Assembly (NCBI RefSeq): GCF_037975245.1
Contig: NC_092563.1
Location: 7,313,501 to 7,377,500, forward strand
Origin: Apostichopus japonicus
Taxonomy: Eukaryota > Echinodermata > Holothuroidea > Aspidochirotida > Stichopodidae
Direction: 5' to 3'
DNA: 64,000 nt
Made by a program: the position numbers and the translations under genes. The notes below the pieces were generated by a model. That model made no database searches and was not told the DNA's origin. It saw only the letters and a program-made list of their open reading frames with translations. Positions 47,211 to 59,640 of the stretch are shown piece after piece. Every line of letters starts with the position of its first letter. Position 1 is the first letter of the stretch.

Positions 47211-48578
47211 GTGCATAAAAGACTAAAAGGAAAAAATTAATATAGATATTTTATAGAGAAAAAAAAAAAAAAAAAAAATACTGATTTCCACATTCCTTGA
47301 AAGAACCTTTACAAACGTTCAAATATCACATTTGTTTTGCCTTTTTGATAACAGCTTTTTCACATGTAGTGAATTAAATAAAGGCCCACATATCATGTAT
47401 GCTAATAAACAGTAGGACGGTTTCCTTTCCATCATTTGAAAATGAAAGAAAAAATATCATCATTTTTTAAATTTTATACATAAATGTCAAAAGCCAGAGG
47501 GGTTAAAAAAGGCTTTTTGAATAAATAAATTAGTTGTGCCTTTGACTTTATCTTCAGTTTGGCTAAACTATTTACCACAGTTTGACGAAGTTGAGTTTGT
47601 TCGTATCAGGCCTTGTATCCTCCTAACATACATGTACCCGCGCAAGCCATATGTAATTTAATTGGCCTACAGAGCTGTAACATAGTAATCTAGTGAGGAA
47701 TTACCCAAGTTGCATTGCAATTAACCATCAAGTTATAGGGCAATGTCGAGTGTATGAGTCTTCGTCAGATTCATTTCAATATGTAGATCATTTGTTGATT
47801 TATGGTTGACCCAGTCACCCAGTACGGAATACAAAATTATTGTACACTATTTAATATGCATACATACAACTACTGTACCTTCAACTTTATATATATCTTG
47901 CCCCATTGAGACACCATATATACTTCAGATAGCAGTCCTGTTTACCTTTCAAATAGCTTGAAATATTAAAAACTATAATAATTCACAAGGTTTGAATATT
48001 CATATTCCCCAAAGAGTTTGTGAGTCTGGCTGGTTGCCATACTGTTGCTATAAAGTCCAATGGCTTTGCTTATAATGTGGATTGTTTCATCAGAGTTAGA
48101 TTCCAACCCAAAGGCATGTATAGAGAAGAGTTGCTGGTACCAGCATCCAAGATAGAGTTGGCTTAGTGTGTACAGAGCGACTGCGCAACCCCATATTGAA
48201 GTGGAAAAGAAAAAATTGTATTCAAATTATGTGCAAGCGCTATATATGCCTGCAGTCTCCAGTATTGTTTAATAGAAATATTAAATGGGTTGGAGAGACG
48301 AACTGTGTTGAGTCCGTCCCTGGATTCCTGTGGCTGTATTATATATGCGTTTTCGTATATATAGGCTTGGTTTATACCTGACTGCCTCCTTTTTACTTTC
48401 TTCCAGTAATTTGGTCAATTTACTAGTGAATTATATAATTATATTATAACACCTATGTAGATAACAAGATGAATCGATGGAGACTACTAATCAAGGAACA
48501 GTTTAGAGGTCAAGAAGAATTGAGGTACAGAATGAAAGCAATGGAATGTAGCATACAAAAGTGGGGAAACGGCTGAGA
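47211..48578. other. Non-coding stretch
   Basis: An A run at 47260-47279 lies shortly after the decayed foldback copy and could be a retroposon tail. The 71-codon frame at 48166-48381 has no recognisable domain. No gene is supported. Confidence 0.5.
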
Positions 48579-49023
48579 AGGGGCATCAGGGGGATGGGGA
48601 GGGGCATCAGGGGGATGGGGAGGGGCATCAGGGGGATGGGGAGGGGCATCAGGGGGATGGGGAGGGGCATCAGGGGGATGGGGAGGGGCATCAGAGGGAT
48701 GGGAGGGGCATCAGGGGATGGGGAGGGGCATCAGGGGGATGGGGAGGGGCATCAGGGGGATGGGGAGGGGCATCAGAGGGATGGGAGGGGCATCAGGGGA
48801 TGGGGAGGGGCATCAGGGGGATGGGGAGGGGCATCAGAGGGATGGGAGGGGCATCAGGGGGATGGAGAGGGGCATCAGGTGATGAGAGGGGCATAAGGTG
48901 AAGGGGAAAGGGGCATCAGGGGGACGGAGAGGGGCATCAGGGGGATGTGAGGGGCATAAGGTGAAACGGGAGGGGCATCGGGGGCGGGGAGGGGCATCGG
49001 GGGACGGAGAGGGGCATCAAGGG
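48579..49023. repeat. 21-bp GC-rich minisatellite, about 22 units
   Basis: The unit is GGGGCATCAGGGGGATGGGGA (a 21-bp period made of GGGGCATCAG and GGGATGGGGA), with 18-20 bp variants to the right. A higher-order pattern (four to five standard units, then a shorter AGAGGGATGGGA unit) repeats at least three times. The plus-strand frame gives GMGRGIR repeats; this is an artefact of the period. G runs on the plus strand could form G-quadruplexes. Confidence 0.93.
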
Positions 49024-50789
49024 CTGTAGAATGTTTGTTGCAGTGAATTAAGGTAGTTGCTACTCATGGATATAGGAAAAGAAATTGGAAGCAGAAGGGG
49101 GCAGGGGTGGGGTGGAGTGGGGGGACCTTGGTCAATACCAAGTTCCGGCAGTGCCTTTGTTCTTAAATCGATACCTTCAAATCCCGACCTTTTGAAATCA
49201 AGAAGGGTTAATAATTTAAACAGAAAATATTTTCTCCAAACTGGAATAACGTTACTTGTTGGTATACATGTTTACATGTTTATGGTTATATATACTTAAG
49301 AATTTTATTACATCTTTGAGTTTTCATCTTCCTTGTTAACAGTCATGATCTTTAAAACCATCTCCCATCCCCCCCCCCCATCTCTCCACCCCATCTCTCC
49401 CTATCCCATTTCACCGTCCAATCTTCTTCTTAATTTTCATAGTCAGTAGTGCTGACTTTCAAAACATCATTGTCCTCCCATTTGAAACGGAAACAGTTGT
49501 CCTATCCACCACCTCCTCCTTTAGTGCAATCTATAATGTGTTAAGCCTATCTGTCTGTCAGTATCATGGAAGAATATGGCATGACTAGACCCTCCAATTG
49601 AACATGTTTTATGTTTTATTTTATTAATTTTCTTCATATTTTTTTTTATATTCTTTTTTTAATCTATTGGTTATGAAACCATTTTGAAAGTTTCAGAGCA
49701 ATTCATTGGGCAAGTGGTCTATTTTGTTGATGTACCAAACATGTTTCCTGTTTCGAAAGTGAAAATATGGTGTTTTTCAGAATGTGTTAAAACTAGTGCC
49801 AAGGTTATTCTGCGTAAAATGCTCTATTGATTGTCTGTTAAAGCAATTAACAGAGCAGATCTCTTCTCTTCTCGAAAAAAAGTAAACCAGTAAGCATATT
49901 AACAGATAACTAAGATGGAAAAAAAAAAAATTGTGATAGATGGGGCTGTTGTCAATTTGAGATTTGGTAAAATTTCAACAGCAGAGGAAACCAAGGACAT
50001 GCATTGCGTGAAACAACATGAAGTGGGGAGAGGGGAGGGGGAGAGGGGAGGTGGGGTTCATGACCTTAGGTCAATTAGGTGGCCTGGGGATAAATGGCAT
50101 GAAGAAAAATGTATTCTCCTTTTCATACAATACTTAAAGGTCAATTGAAGACTTCAAAAACAGGACCAGTAGAGTAATTATAACCTAGCCTCGTCCTGGC
50201 TCTCAAATGCATCTGAAATGCAAAAATTTGCTACATTATATAACATTGCCAATTGTGGCATTTTGGGTAAAATCCATAGGAATACCTCAGGTGTGATGAT
50301 TTGATTCTTTCTTTTATTGGCCATATGGCAAAATGGAAATGGAAAATAATTTATTCATTTTTGATTCTATATTGTGTTCAGGTTGATTCAATATTTACTA
50401 AAGTGATGAGAGAAAAACAAAAGTGTGTTTCTGTCTTCAAGTTATTATCACTTGCCTTCCACTCCCTTCCCTCATCCCCTCCACCCCCTCCCCTCCCCTC
50501 ACCCCTACCCTCACCACCCTCCCCTCACCCCTTCCACCCCCTCCATCCCGATCTGCACAAGTATGTCTTTCTTTGTAGTGATTATTATAACTAACCTATC
50601 AAAGTATTTGATCTGGTGATCTATAGTTGTAAGAATTACAAAATGTTTTAAAACAAAATCCCCAATGTTTAGTATAATTATATACCGTATATTAATTAGC
50701 ATAAAACAGGACATCATATAACAGCAATGTTAACCAAACACTGTCGTACAGAAACGTAGGCTATACCACACATGCACACAGAGAGTATG

Positions 50790-50836
<47 letters not shown>

Positions 50837-51065
50837 ACATATTTATATATATTTATATATCTATACATATACATATATATATATATATAAATATACATAT
50901 GCATATATACCATTCACTACAGTATCATTAATAGTTAACATAGCATTATTATACCCTCAGTAATTCCATCATTCCTTGAACTTTATTGGTCGTTTAAATT
51001 GTTGGGGTCTGTTCGCTTCAAGTTCACTTCTGAAGCCGTATCTGTTCACAGCGTTCTACGTGCAG
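49024..51065. other. Non-coding stretch with AT microsatellite
   Basis: No supported exon. C tract at 49370-49379, a CCCCTCCACCCC-type run at 50473-50548, and a long TA/TATACA microsatellite at 50787-50911. The last part (50975-51065) is more balanced and is described with the adjacent exon candidate. Confidence 0.5.
50787..50911. repeat. TA / TACATA microsatellite
   Basis: About 125 bp of alternating TA with interspersed TACATA and TATTTATA. It lies about 155 bp upstream of the mini-exon candidate at 51066. Confidence 0.9.
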
Positions 51066-51084
51066 ATGGCAGCCAAAGTAGCAG
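51066..51084 (+). CDS. Candidate mini first coding exon (MAAKVA)
   Basis: GCAGATGGCAGCCAAAGTAG, with G at +4 and G at -3 relative to the ATG, is a good start context. It is followed after six codons and one base by CAG|GTATGT, a strong donor at 51085. The splice phase is 1. ATTGGTC (reverse CCAAT box) lies about 80 bp upstream, within a locally balanced 90-bp segment that follows AT-rich DNA. Such short first exons are common, but the coding part is too short to identify and could arise by chance. Confidence 0.28.
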
Positions 51085-54029
51085 GTATGTGTAGTAGTTA
51101 AAGCATTGTTGCATATTTGTCGTTGCGTATTCAAAGAGACATTTTTCACTGGTATTCTAGCCGAACTCTTTTTGGTATCTCTCTACGAGTTTGATGCAAT
51201 TTCGTCTAGGCTAGACGTTAATTGCTGTTAGAGACAAAATATGTATATTCTCAAAAACTGAATAAGGTTTAAGAAAATTGCCATTTATTGATGTTTGATG
51301 CTGTTGTATATGTGTGCGTGTGCATGTTCATGTTTGTTTAATAATTAATAAGCTAATGGACACTTGGTTCAAAATTAGTGGGTGGTTACAGTATTTTTTC
51401 ACCCTCAATATCCTTAAGGTCACCCCCCCCCCTGCTCAAATTTCAACAAATATTCTCCGTAATGCCTCCCTAACAGTAGCTATGATCATCCACACTGAGA
51501 AATTTCATTGTCAGTTTTAACTCTCCGTATTAATGGCTGGGAATAATTTTTGTAGTCAAAGTACTTCTGCAAACTTCTAGTAATTTCTTTGGCATGATAA
51601 ATATTTTGAGTCGATACTTTCATTAATCGGTGAATTGTGCATTTCTCATAAGCTGCTATCTGTCCCATAACGTGTACAGACCAGACAAAAATGCTGAACA
51701 CAGAGAGTGTAACATACATGTATGTGTTATGTTCTAACCTAAATTTTTCACAGCTTTTAAGATATTTGCATTTAGCACAATTGAGTTTATATAATCTTTC
51801 TTTCTTCTTTATATAATCTTAATTTTGCATATTTTTTTTTTTTTTTAAATTGACCAAACTTATAAATACTACTGTACATCATGACAATGTGATGTTCATG
51901 GTTATATCAAAAGCCAAGTACAAATATGTAGCGTTAAGATCAATTACTAGGTCTTCGTCGCAATTCCCCTCTCCCTCATTCCCTCCCTCCTTCCTCATCC
52001 TATCTTCCTCGTCCCATCTTCCTCTTCCCCACTCCCTGTTAACCTCATCCCCCTCTCCTTCCTCTCCTCCCCCTCCTCTCCTCCCCCTCTCCTCGCTGAA
52101 AGGAATCCTGGATTCTGAAGCATTCATTAAATCTTTTGAGTAACATATGGGAAGAGCACCTTGAACATCATTTGCGACCAGATAGCAGAATTTAGTACTA
52201 TGAGAAAGTTGGATTTGTTTTATAACCAGACAGCGAAACTGCAGTGTGGTTTCAATGATGCTACATGTATAATCTGATATGAATATGACATACTAGGCTG
52301 TTGGGTATAGCCAGGATGAACAACATACAGTACTTCAATCTAAGTAGTACAGCAAAATCATTGAGATATCACAAACAATATTCATATTAGCAGCTGATGA
52401 CCATGATGGACAAAAATATGAGGTTTGGTCTAAGATTTCCTTCTTGAAGTATTGTGTTTACAAGGGTTTCACAATTTGAACCAAATGACCTTTGACTTCC
52501 ACCAAAAACAATAGGGATCTTGAATTCAATACAAACATGCATCCGCCTGCATGACTACCAAGGTTTGGATGATCATCGAAACCAAAAAGTAAAACTTCAC
52601 TAACCAACTCCTGAAATCTTTAAATGCTAATTGGTAAGTTAAGATATTTCAATGAACAAAAGTTTGAGACTAGATAAGGGAATAGTGGGTTTTGTTACAA
52701 ATAGGGATCATAACAGACATGTACGAAGTTATTACTTTTGCCACAGATTTGAAAGTGAGGTTGTAAACTTTGAAAAGTTAGAAATGGAATTCTTTTCCCT
52801 CAAAGGGTAAAATCAAGATATAGTTACACACATAATAGGCTGGGACCATGTCCTCAAAGAGTTGATTTGTGTTTCAGTGCTGTCCATCTTAACGGAAATT
52901 AACACGCAGTGCCTACCAGGTGATCCTAGCCAAAAGATACTTAATGGGTTGAATCAAAAAGATAGCAAAAACACCACTTCATCATCACAGAGATGAATAA
53001 TGGTATATATATTCTTTGGCTGTAATTTGATAGCAATCGCATTTCTCCATATGAAATACCAAAGCGAGCGCATGAGTAAGCATTAGATGGGTTATTTAAT
53101 ATGGTTAGCATACAAGATTTCTCTTAAAGCCTATGGTACAATGTACCAGCATTTTTGGGGATTAAGTGCTGGTACTTGCAATGCTGTATGTAGACAAGGT
53201 AAAGTTTGATGGGGGAAGTCAAGTTATGCTGGTATAAGCAAGCCTATGTGAAACACTGCCAAGTCTTTTCAAGGCAAATATGGCAGAGAGAGAAATATGG
53301 TTTTTTAATTAAGTTTTTATTTCAAATGGCAAATTTAACTGGTTGTTGCTATTTGATAAAATTGTAATAATATAGTTTGTTGTAATTTTTGTTAATAACT
53401 AGACTGATGAACTATGTATCCAGACTTTGTAAAGCTCTGCTATATAGAACATGTTTTTTTAAACAAAAGTTACTCATCTTGGGTATAGCTCTTTCAGTTG
53501 GTCATTTTGGGTTTTTATTTATTAATTTTTTTTTTTTTCATTTATTGTTTTATTTTTTTATTATTGTGCCCCAAAGTCAAATCACAGCCAATGGAATGTA
53601 TTGCAATTAGCTCTTATAAACACGTAAGCAGCATAATTGTGCCTTAGTCAGCGAATCTTTCAGACTATGTACTACTGTATATTATAAGTGATGCTTCCAT
53701 CATACATAAAGAACCCAGTGAATGCTTTAGGATAAGATTACTACTGGACTCTAGATTACCAGAAAACGTGGGACCACTTCAAGACAGGTTAAGGCTAGGT
53801 ATTGTGCAGTGTTCACGGTAGAAAGCATTTCGTCATTTTGTCGTATCCCGACTCATAATTATGACTATGTGACTGATGTGATTTTTCCTACTAATGATGA
53901 AGAAACACTGGCCCACATTTTGCATGTACAGAATAAAGTACAGTGATTACCTTTAGTGAAAACATTTGAGAAAGTCCTTGTTATACATGTATTTTAGATC
54001 CTCTTGCAAGCAGGAACTCGCGAAGAAGC
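51085..54029. other. Non-coding stretch
   Basis: No supported exon. C tract at 51423-51432, T tract near 51832-51846, a CCTCCTCCCC-type run at 51963-52094, and a T-rich run at 53515-53560. The segment 52140-53300 is ordinary AT-rich sequence with no recognised feature. Confidence 0.5.
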
Positions 54030-54059
54030 CTCATTGGCTTATCGAAGCCGCAAGCTGTC

Positions 54060-54210
54060 CGAAGACAGTCTCTTAGATTCCTATTTAATGTCCATGATTA
54101 TGAATTGTCAACAACTCTGTAGCTGGACGACATAAATTAATGTTGGAGTGACTCGAACCGGGGACCTTATGGTTGGAAGGCACCTGCGTTAACCACTTAG
54201 CTAACACTCC
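54060..54210 (-). mobile_element. tRNA-derived SINE, better-preserved copy
   Basis: On the minus strand the element starts at 54210 with GGAGTGTTAGCTAAGTGGTT, containing a pol III A box (TAGCTAAGTGG). About 35 bases later comes GGTTCGAGTCA, a B box. The first GGAGTG can pair with CACTCC after the B box, as in a tRNA acceptor stem; the other stems are degenerate, so it is a SINE head (54145-54210) and not a working tRNA. The body continues through TGTCGTCCAGCTACAGAGTT and ends near GAATCTAAGAGACTGTC. A diverged copy lies at 45680-45834. Confidence 0.85.
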
Positions 54211-55639
54211 CGTGCTAACTCTCCACGCATGTGTGTGTGCATATACCACACATATGCATATAGCCCCCCACCCTACATACACACAGTGTTCTGTCCAGCC
54301 ACATGACCCACCCCTATACAGAATCTCAGGAAGTGATGTGTTTGTGGGACTGATGGTATATAATGTTATGTATGGAGTGGATTCTCTGGTCTTTAATAGT
54401 GCGGCATATAATACAAGTGTTTAGATGAGGTCTTCACTATATATCGAAAGAAGCATCGTCCTCGGTTTATCGATATAGACTCGTTAGTCATTTTACAAGT
54501 AAATTTATGTTAATTAAGTTAGATGTTGTTTAAATAATACAGCGAGTCGCACGTCGGCTGCATTTGCGACTGCATATAGCTTTGTGCGATCATGTATGAT
54601 TCAAACGGAGGGCAGTATAGTTAACTTGCCAACCTTCTATCGTGCTAATCTGCTGCACTGCCTATTAATTTGATGATTAATGGGTAAGGAGGCAATTAAA
54701 GGCATATTAAAGGAGTCATTCTAAGGTTATAGATTCCCCCCTGATCAAGAGGGGCGATGTAGGTCAACTTGCCATAACTACACACCTCTGCTCTGTTCCT
54801 TATGAAGGTCATTGGTTTCCCTAGATATAGGCTGTAAAAATCAAACAGTGGTTGCTCATATAAATATATATATATGAAATATAACAAGTGATTCATTGCC
54901 AACAGCAAAGCAATTTCCTTCAGTATTTTGTGTCTGCTATTAAGATTTTCTCGCAGTGTCTCGGAACAAATTTTGGAGACTCAAAATATTCTTTTAGCAG
55001 CCGTGAGCATGCTTAAATTTTGGGACTATAATTACAATTTAACTTTAAACTTTGGGCTAATAGAAAATGGTTATCACATCTTAATCAGTGCTCTCCTACA
55101 GTTGTGAAACAACTCTCGACTGAAGCTTAGTCTTAAGTCAACTACAAAATTTCTTCTGTCCTTGGGAAATAATACAGTTAATACATTTCTGTTTGATATC
55201 AGTATTGTTGTCTGGATCTACTTAAGCCGTGGACGTTTCGTGTAAATGTCCCTATATAGCCAACCTCAACAAGTATACACTTATCAAATCGAAAATGATG
55301 CATGTAAACTTGTTTTCATCCAAGCAAACTACACACACACAAAAAAGAGGGGAAAAAAACATTTGTAGAATAGTTATTTAGTACTTCATTCCTATTGGTA
55401 CGCTGACTGTGGCTATAATTTTAATAACAGCCCTCGATGTTTGTAAATCCACTTGCATGTATGTCCCACTAAATGTTATGTACTTTATCCTGTCTCGGCA
55501 GGGACTGACCCTTGACCTTTCCTCTCCACTTTTTCACTGTGAAAATATTCATCACTCTCTTTAGCTTTCCAAGATTCCACCCACATGCACTGCACTTAGT
55601 TTATATCCAATGGTTTCCCTATGCCATGCGGAGAGTCTC
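54211..55639. other. Non-coding stretch
   Basis: No supported exon. A small inverted pair (TATATATCGA ... TCGATATA) lies near 54437-54478. Short AT patches are at 54863-54874. Nothing else was recognised. Confidence 0.5.
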
Positions 55640-55937
55640 GCCCGCAGTTTTACCACCCCCGTTTGATATTGAAATGGAACAGTCCAGGTTGTATAGCACA
55701 CTGGCATGCAGGCTGGGCCTCTTCTGATTGGTTCTTTGTTAGTTCCTTTCTTTGTCTGGACTGACCTAGAGGGGGAGAGATGTATGTATACAGAGGTGCA
55801 GGAAGCAGTCGGCTTTTGTTATTAAACAAGCTGTTTACTTCTGTTGGTGGTGGTAAGAAGGCCTGGTATTGAGGACAAAGAAGTTTTTTTTTAAACCCAT
55901 CTGTCAAAAAGAAAGAAGACATTTTTTAGTGTGACAG
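55640..55937 (+). other. Candidate non-coding first exon / promoter region
   Basis: The segment is more balanced in composition than its surroundings and contains CTGATTGGTTC (reverse CCAAT box, about 55725). It ends in GTGACAG|GTAAGCC, a good splice donor at 55938. No long plus-strand frame runs through it. A second donor-like site (CTG|GTAAGT) lies at 56293 after a short 26-codon frame beginning ATGACCATGAGAGC at 56101. It could be an untranslated first exon of a gene continuing to the right. Evidence is limited to motifs. Confidence 0.25.
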
Positions 55938-56293
55938 GTAAGCCAGGGGGGTTTTTGTTTTGTGTAAAGTGATTGGATATAGTAAGTATATACAAGCAGT
56001 GCAAGAGGCTTTTTTTTTAATGGAGGAGAAGTTATTGGTCAGTTGTTGTTGTTGTGTGGACTATTGAGAGTGGACTACTTACTATATACTGACTACTACG
56101 ATGACCATGAGAGCTATAGGGTTAGTTACTGAAGGTTGTTTTGGTTCGTTCTATATGATATACCAGCAGAGGACACTATAACAGCTTGGTACTGTACTAA
56201 TTACAGTCTAACTGTGCAGGCATTGTTTGTGTGTGCATGTGTGTTGTTTTATTGTCTCATATACCACGGATAGGATAGGATAGTCACGATCTG

Positions 56294-59069
56294 GTAAGTA
56301 GGTAATCCAGTGTTTTTATTGGTACCCCTATTTATTAATTCTTGATTAATCCATTTGATTTTATTTATATCTTAATTGGATGTTATTTATTGCACTAAAA
56401 GTAACAGTGTATATTTATGTATGCAGGATATAAATTTGTACATGTATGATTAATATATGATGCATTGCAATATGCAAAACCTAGCCAAAAAAAAGTTGAA
56501 TTTACATATGTAGTTAACGAATTGTATTAACTTTCAAGTATGTCATGGTATTTATCACGGTAGAGTAACTATTGAAAAAAAATGTTGCATTTTGTGAGTT
56601 AGTTGGGACACGATGACAACTCATTATTAGCACATGTTAAATTTGCAAATTTTATGATGGTTTAAATTAATCACATAGATTTCATGTATATAGCAGCTTC
56701 TGTTTAATACGGCCTGTGGATTTGACCTCAAAATGTTGGAAAATAAGTTCTGTGGTATGACGATCTATGGGTATAGTACGTGTGACTTCTCTCGGTAATA
56801 TTTGTTGTATGTTATCTCCGTGCTCCCTGCCTGCTCGATATCAGTGTAGTAGGAGTTACTGGTCTAGGAAAATTGCGATTCATGTTCCAGGTTGAAACTA
56901 TCAATTTTTTTTTTCTAGCTCAGTTGTTTATGAGTGCGTGAATATTAATGATCCTGGCAGTCTCAGAAATACAGATGGATTTGCTCAAGGTTTTTCAACT
57001 TATAGCCCGCCCGGGACAGAGTTGCTCAGACCTGCCTAATTTTTTTTTTTTTGATTATTATTATGATTATTGTCATCTTTAATGAGGGTAGTCTTGGTCA
57101 GCGCAGAAGCACTGCTTTCCAGAGGAGCCCTGATAAAAACCCTCATAAAACACTTGAAAGTATAGTAGAACCTTCCCAGTGATGTTATTAGTGAAAAAAA
57201 GTTTGCATCCCAGGGACGCAAGCCCCCGAAAAAGTTTGCGTCCCGTAATAATAGCTTGCGCCCCGATCGAAAACCAATTACGTTTATCATATGCCCTACT
57301 GTTACTCATACTAGTGTAGTACCACTGCATATACTTTGTGGATGTTATACACAATATATAGGGCAGAAATGCTCAGTGCATTAGCTTTGCTGTTTTTCAA
57401 GGGCAGCCCGGCCCGCCCTTCCTTTCGACCACCCTGCCGTTTCAACCCATTTTTCCTTCATCCGCCCTTCTACTTCCCTACTTGCCAACTCCGTAGTAGC
57501 TAGGAGAACTTTTGGTTCTTGTACTTAAAGAAGTTGTGGTTTTCTTGAAAAGAAATAATGAATAAAACATTGCAGAATCCTGCGTTCGTAACAATGCTGC
57601 TTCCGCCACATTCAGTTGAGAATCCTCCGGTATCGCATCGCAAGATGCTAATGCAAAATTGTCACATTTCTAGATACAGTACAAAGTGCAAAGACGTATA
57701 GTAGGTTTGTACACAGAAATTGTATTTATACTGTAAGAGATAAACTTGACAACTTTCATAGCTGCTACACTAAATTTGTACGGTAAAGTCTTCCCTCTCC
57801 ATCCCTGTGTTGTTGTAAACTTCGCACGATTCTATAAACCAAACGGTAAATAGAGGAAGAGAGAATGAGGTGGTTGTCGTCGATGAGGGCTTCTGGATCC
57901 GGATTGATGATAGAGGTGTCAAAGGTCGTTGGTCGAAGACATCTGTCTCCTAATCGTAACTAGTTTATTATGGAGTAACACACGGTTGACATTGGACGGA
58001 TGTCGTGGCAACTTTCGTCCCTGTCACTATTGTGGAAATTGAACGCTCATGCAAAACTCCATAAACAGAGTCACAAAAACGTATTCCTGAAGTTGCTTTG
58101 GGGGGGGGGGGGGAATACGAATACACAAGTTTCAATTTTTGTATCATTTTAGTATCTTGGAGGTTGAATATTGTAGAATGAACGTTGCATAGTTGATGCA
58201 AGGTCGTTCTTGACTCTGTGTTGGTAACAGAAGTGTCCAGTTTGTGAAGTTACATCTCTTACCTGTCTCAGAGATAGATATGCACTCTTAGATGTACTTA
58301 CAGTTGCCTATAACAAACTGCAGTAATATTCTTGTATTTACACTGTAGCTGATCCCAACCCATTGAAAGGGCCGCTACCATATAATGGCATAAAAATGAT
58401 AACATTTAACGTTCATACTGTCGTTACCTGTGCACCTTTAACAATTATCTGAAAGAGTTGCTAGTTTTCACATAGCATTTTGTACAGGTAAATAGATAGA
58501 TACACGATTATTGTTTTACTGAACTTACGGCCGAGTAGAAAGCTGGGAAAGTCTGTCGGTTCAGCACCTGGAGTACCAGCCAGCCAGCATGGATTGATTT
58601 AATCAACAACAGATTAAACTTGTGTAACTGTTTTGTTTTCCTTCCTCAAATCGTACTTCTCAACTCTTTGTGCCCTTTCCCACCGTATCAGTTTACTATC
58701 ACTGAACTGATCAGCTGGTGAATTTATTGCTGATAGCAGCCGTGGTCGCTTGACCAAAAAATAAGCAATTTTTAAGTGCCGAGTTTGATTTGCAAAATAG
58801 GCCACGCCTAAGAGCAATAAGGCTTCTTTAGTTTAAGTCATTTGTTGATAATTTAATTGTGAAAGTAAAATCATCTCCTTTTAGAAATTCAATCTTTTTG
58901 TTGTGACTCTTAAATGTGATGACTTAATAACAAGGTTTTTTGCTCATTCATGTCCTTAGCAAACGTTGCTATGTTGTAAATACAGCCAGCCGCTTGGACA
59001 ATGGACAAACTATACAACTCAATTAAAATTGTTAAAAATTGGTACGTTCCAATATCAAACCCAATTGCA
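56294..59069. other. Non-coding stretch
   Basis: No supported exon. T tract at 57040-57051 and G tract at 58099-58113. Near 57196-57265, TTTGCATCCCAGGGACGCAAG and similar GCGTCCC/TTGCG pieces form a small inverted pattern. Minus-strand frames here have no recognisable domain. Confidence 0.5.
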
Positions 59070-59075
59070 AGTTTT

Positions 59076-59640
59076 TAGCTCATACCAGCATGCTGGTTTG
59101 AGCTATTGTTATAGTGCGGCGTCTATCACTCTATCATTCTATCACTCTATCACTCTATCCGTCAACAATTGGTAAAACCGCTCCCACTTGCACAATGTTT
59201 GATGGAATTTCATGAAACTTGGACACAAGGACCATTGGGTATAGGGCCATCAGAGATGGTCCGAAATTTGGGGTCAAAGGTCACCTGTGGGCCGTAATGG
59301 GCCATTTTGTGGAAATACGCAAAATGCTTCTTCTCCTACAGATTCCATGTTACAATGTTGAGGGTTTGTCACGATAGTACTATGGAAGTTTTACCTTCAG
59401 GGTGTTCATGAATTTGAGATCAAAGATCAACTAGGGGTCTTTTGTGGCCCGGGCTGTGGCCCTATATTTTCAAATTGCTCCTGTTCGTACAGTGTATGGC
59501 CAGTTATAATGAAACTTGGTCACAACGTTCCTCGGGATGAGGGTTACGAGGGGTGTTCGGAAAATTGAGGTCAAATGTCATTAAGGGGGTCATCGGGGGT
59601 CATTCTTTGTAATATTTTCAAATATCTCAATCTCCTCAAG
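59076..59640 (+). mobile_element. Interspersed repeat with 5' palindrome and ~150-bp internal modules
   Basis: It starts with a 30-bp near-perfect palindrome (59076-59105, TAGCTCA...GAGCTA, one mismatched pair). An ATCACTCT-type microsatellite (59120-59160) and GTCAACAATTGGTAAAACCG follow. Three diverged modules of about 150 bp come next. Two contain GAAACTTGGnCACAA, and all three contain a GGTCAAAGGTCA-like motif (about 59271, 59420 and 59570). Repeats of this style are familiar from marine invertebrate genomes. The right end and any target duplication were not found, so the class is unassigned. Confidence 0.6.

Noticed and set aside
48561-48896. 111-codon Gly/Arg-rich frame
   Set aside because: It is produced entirely by the 21-bp minisatellite and breaks where unit length changes.
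54145-54210. A functional tRNA gene
   Set aside because: The A and B boxes and an acceptor-like pairing exist, but the T and anticodon stems do not fold, and the sequence continues into a body shared with a second dispersed copy.
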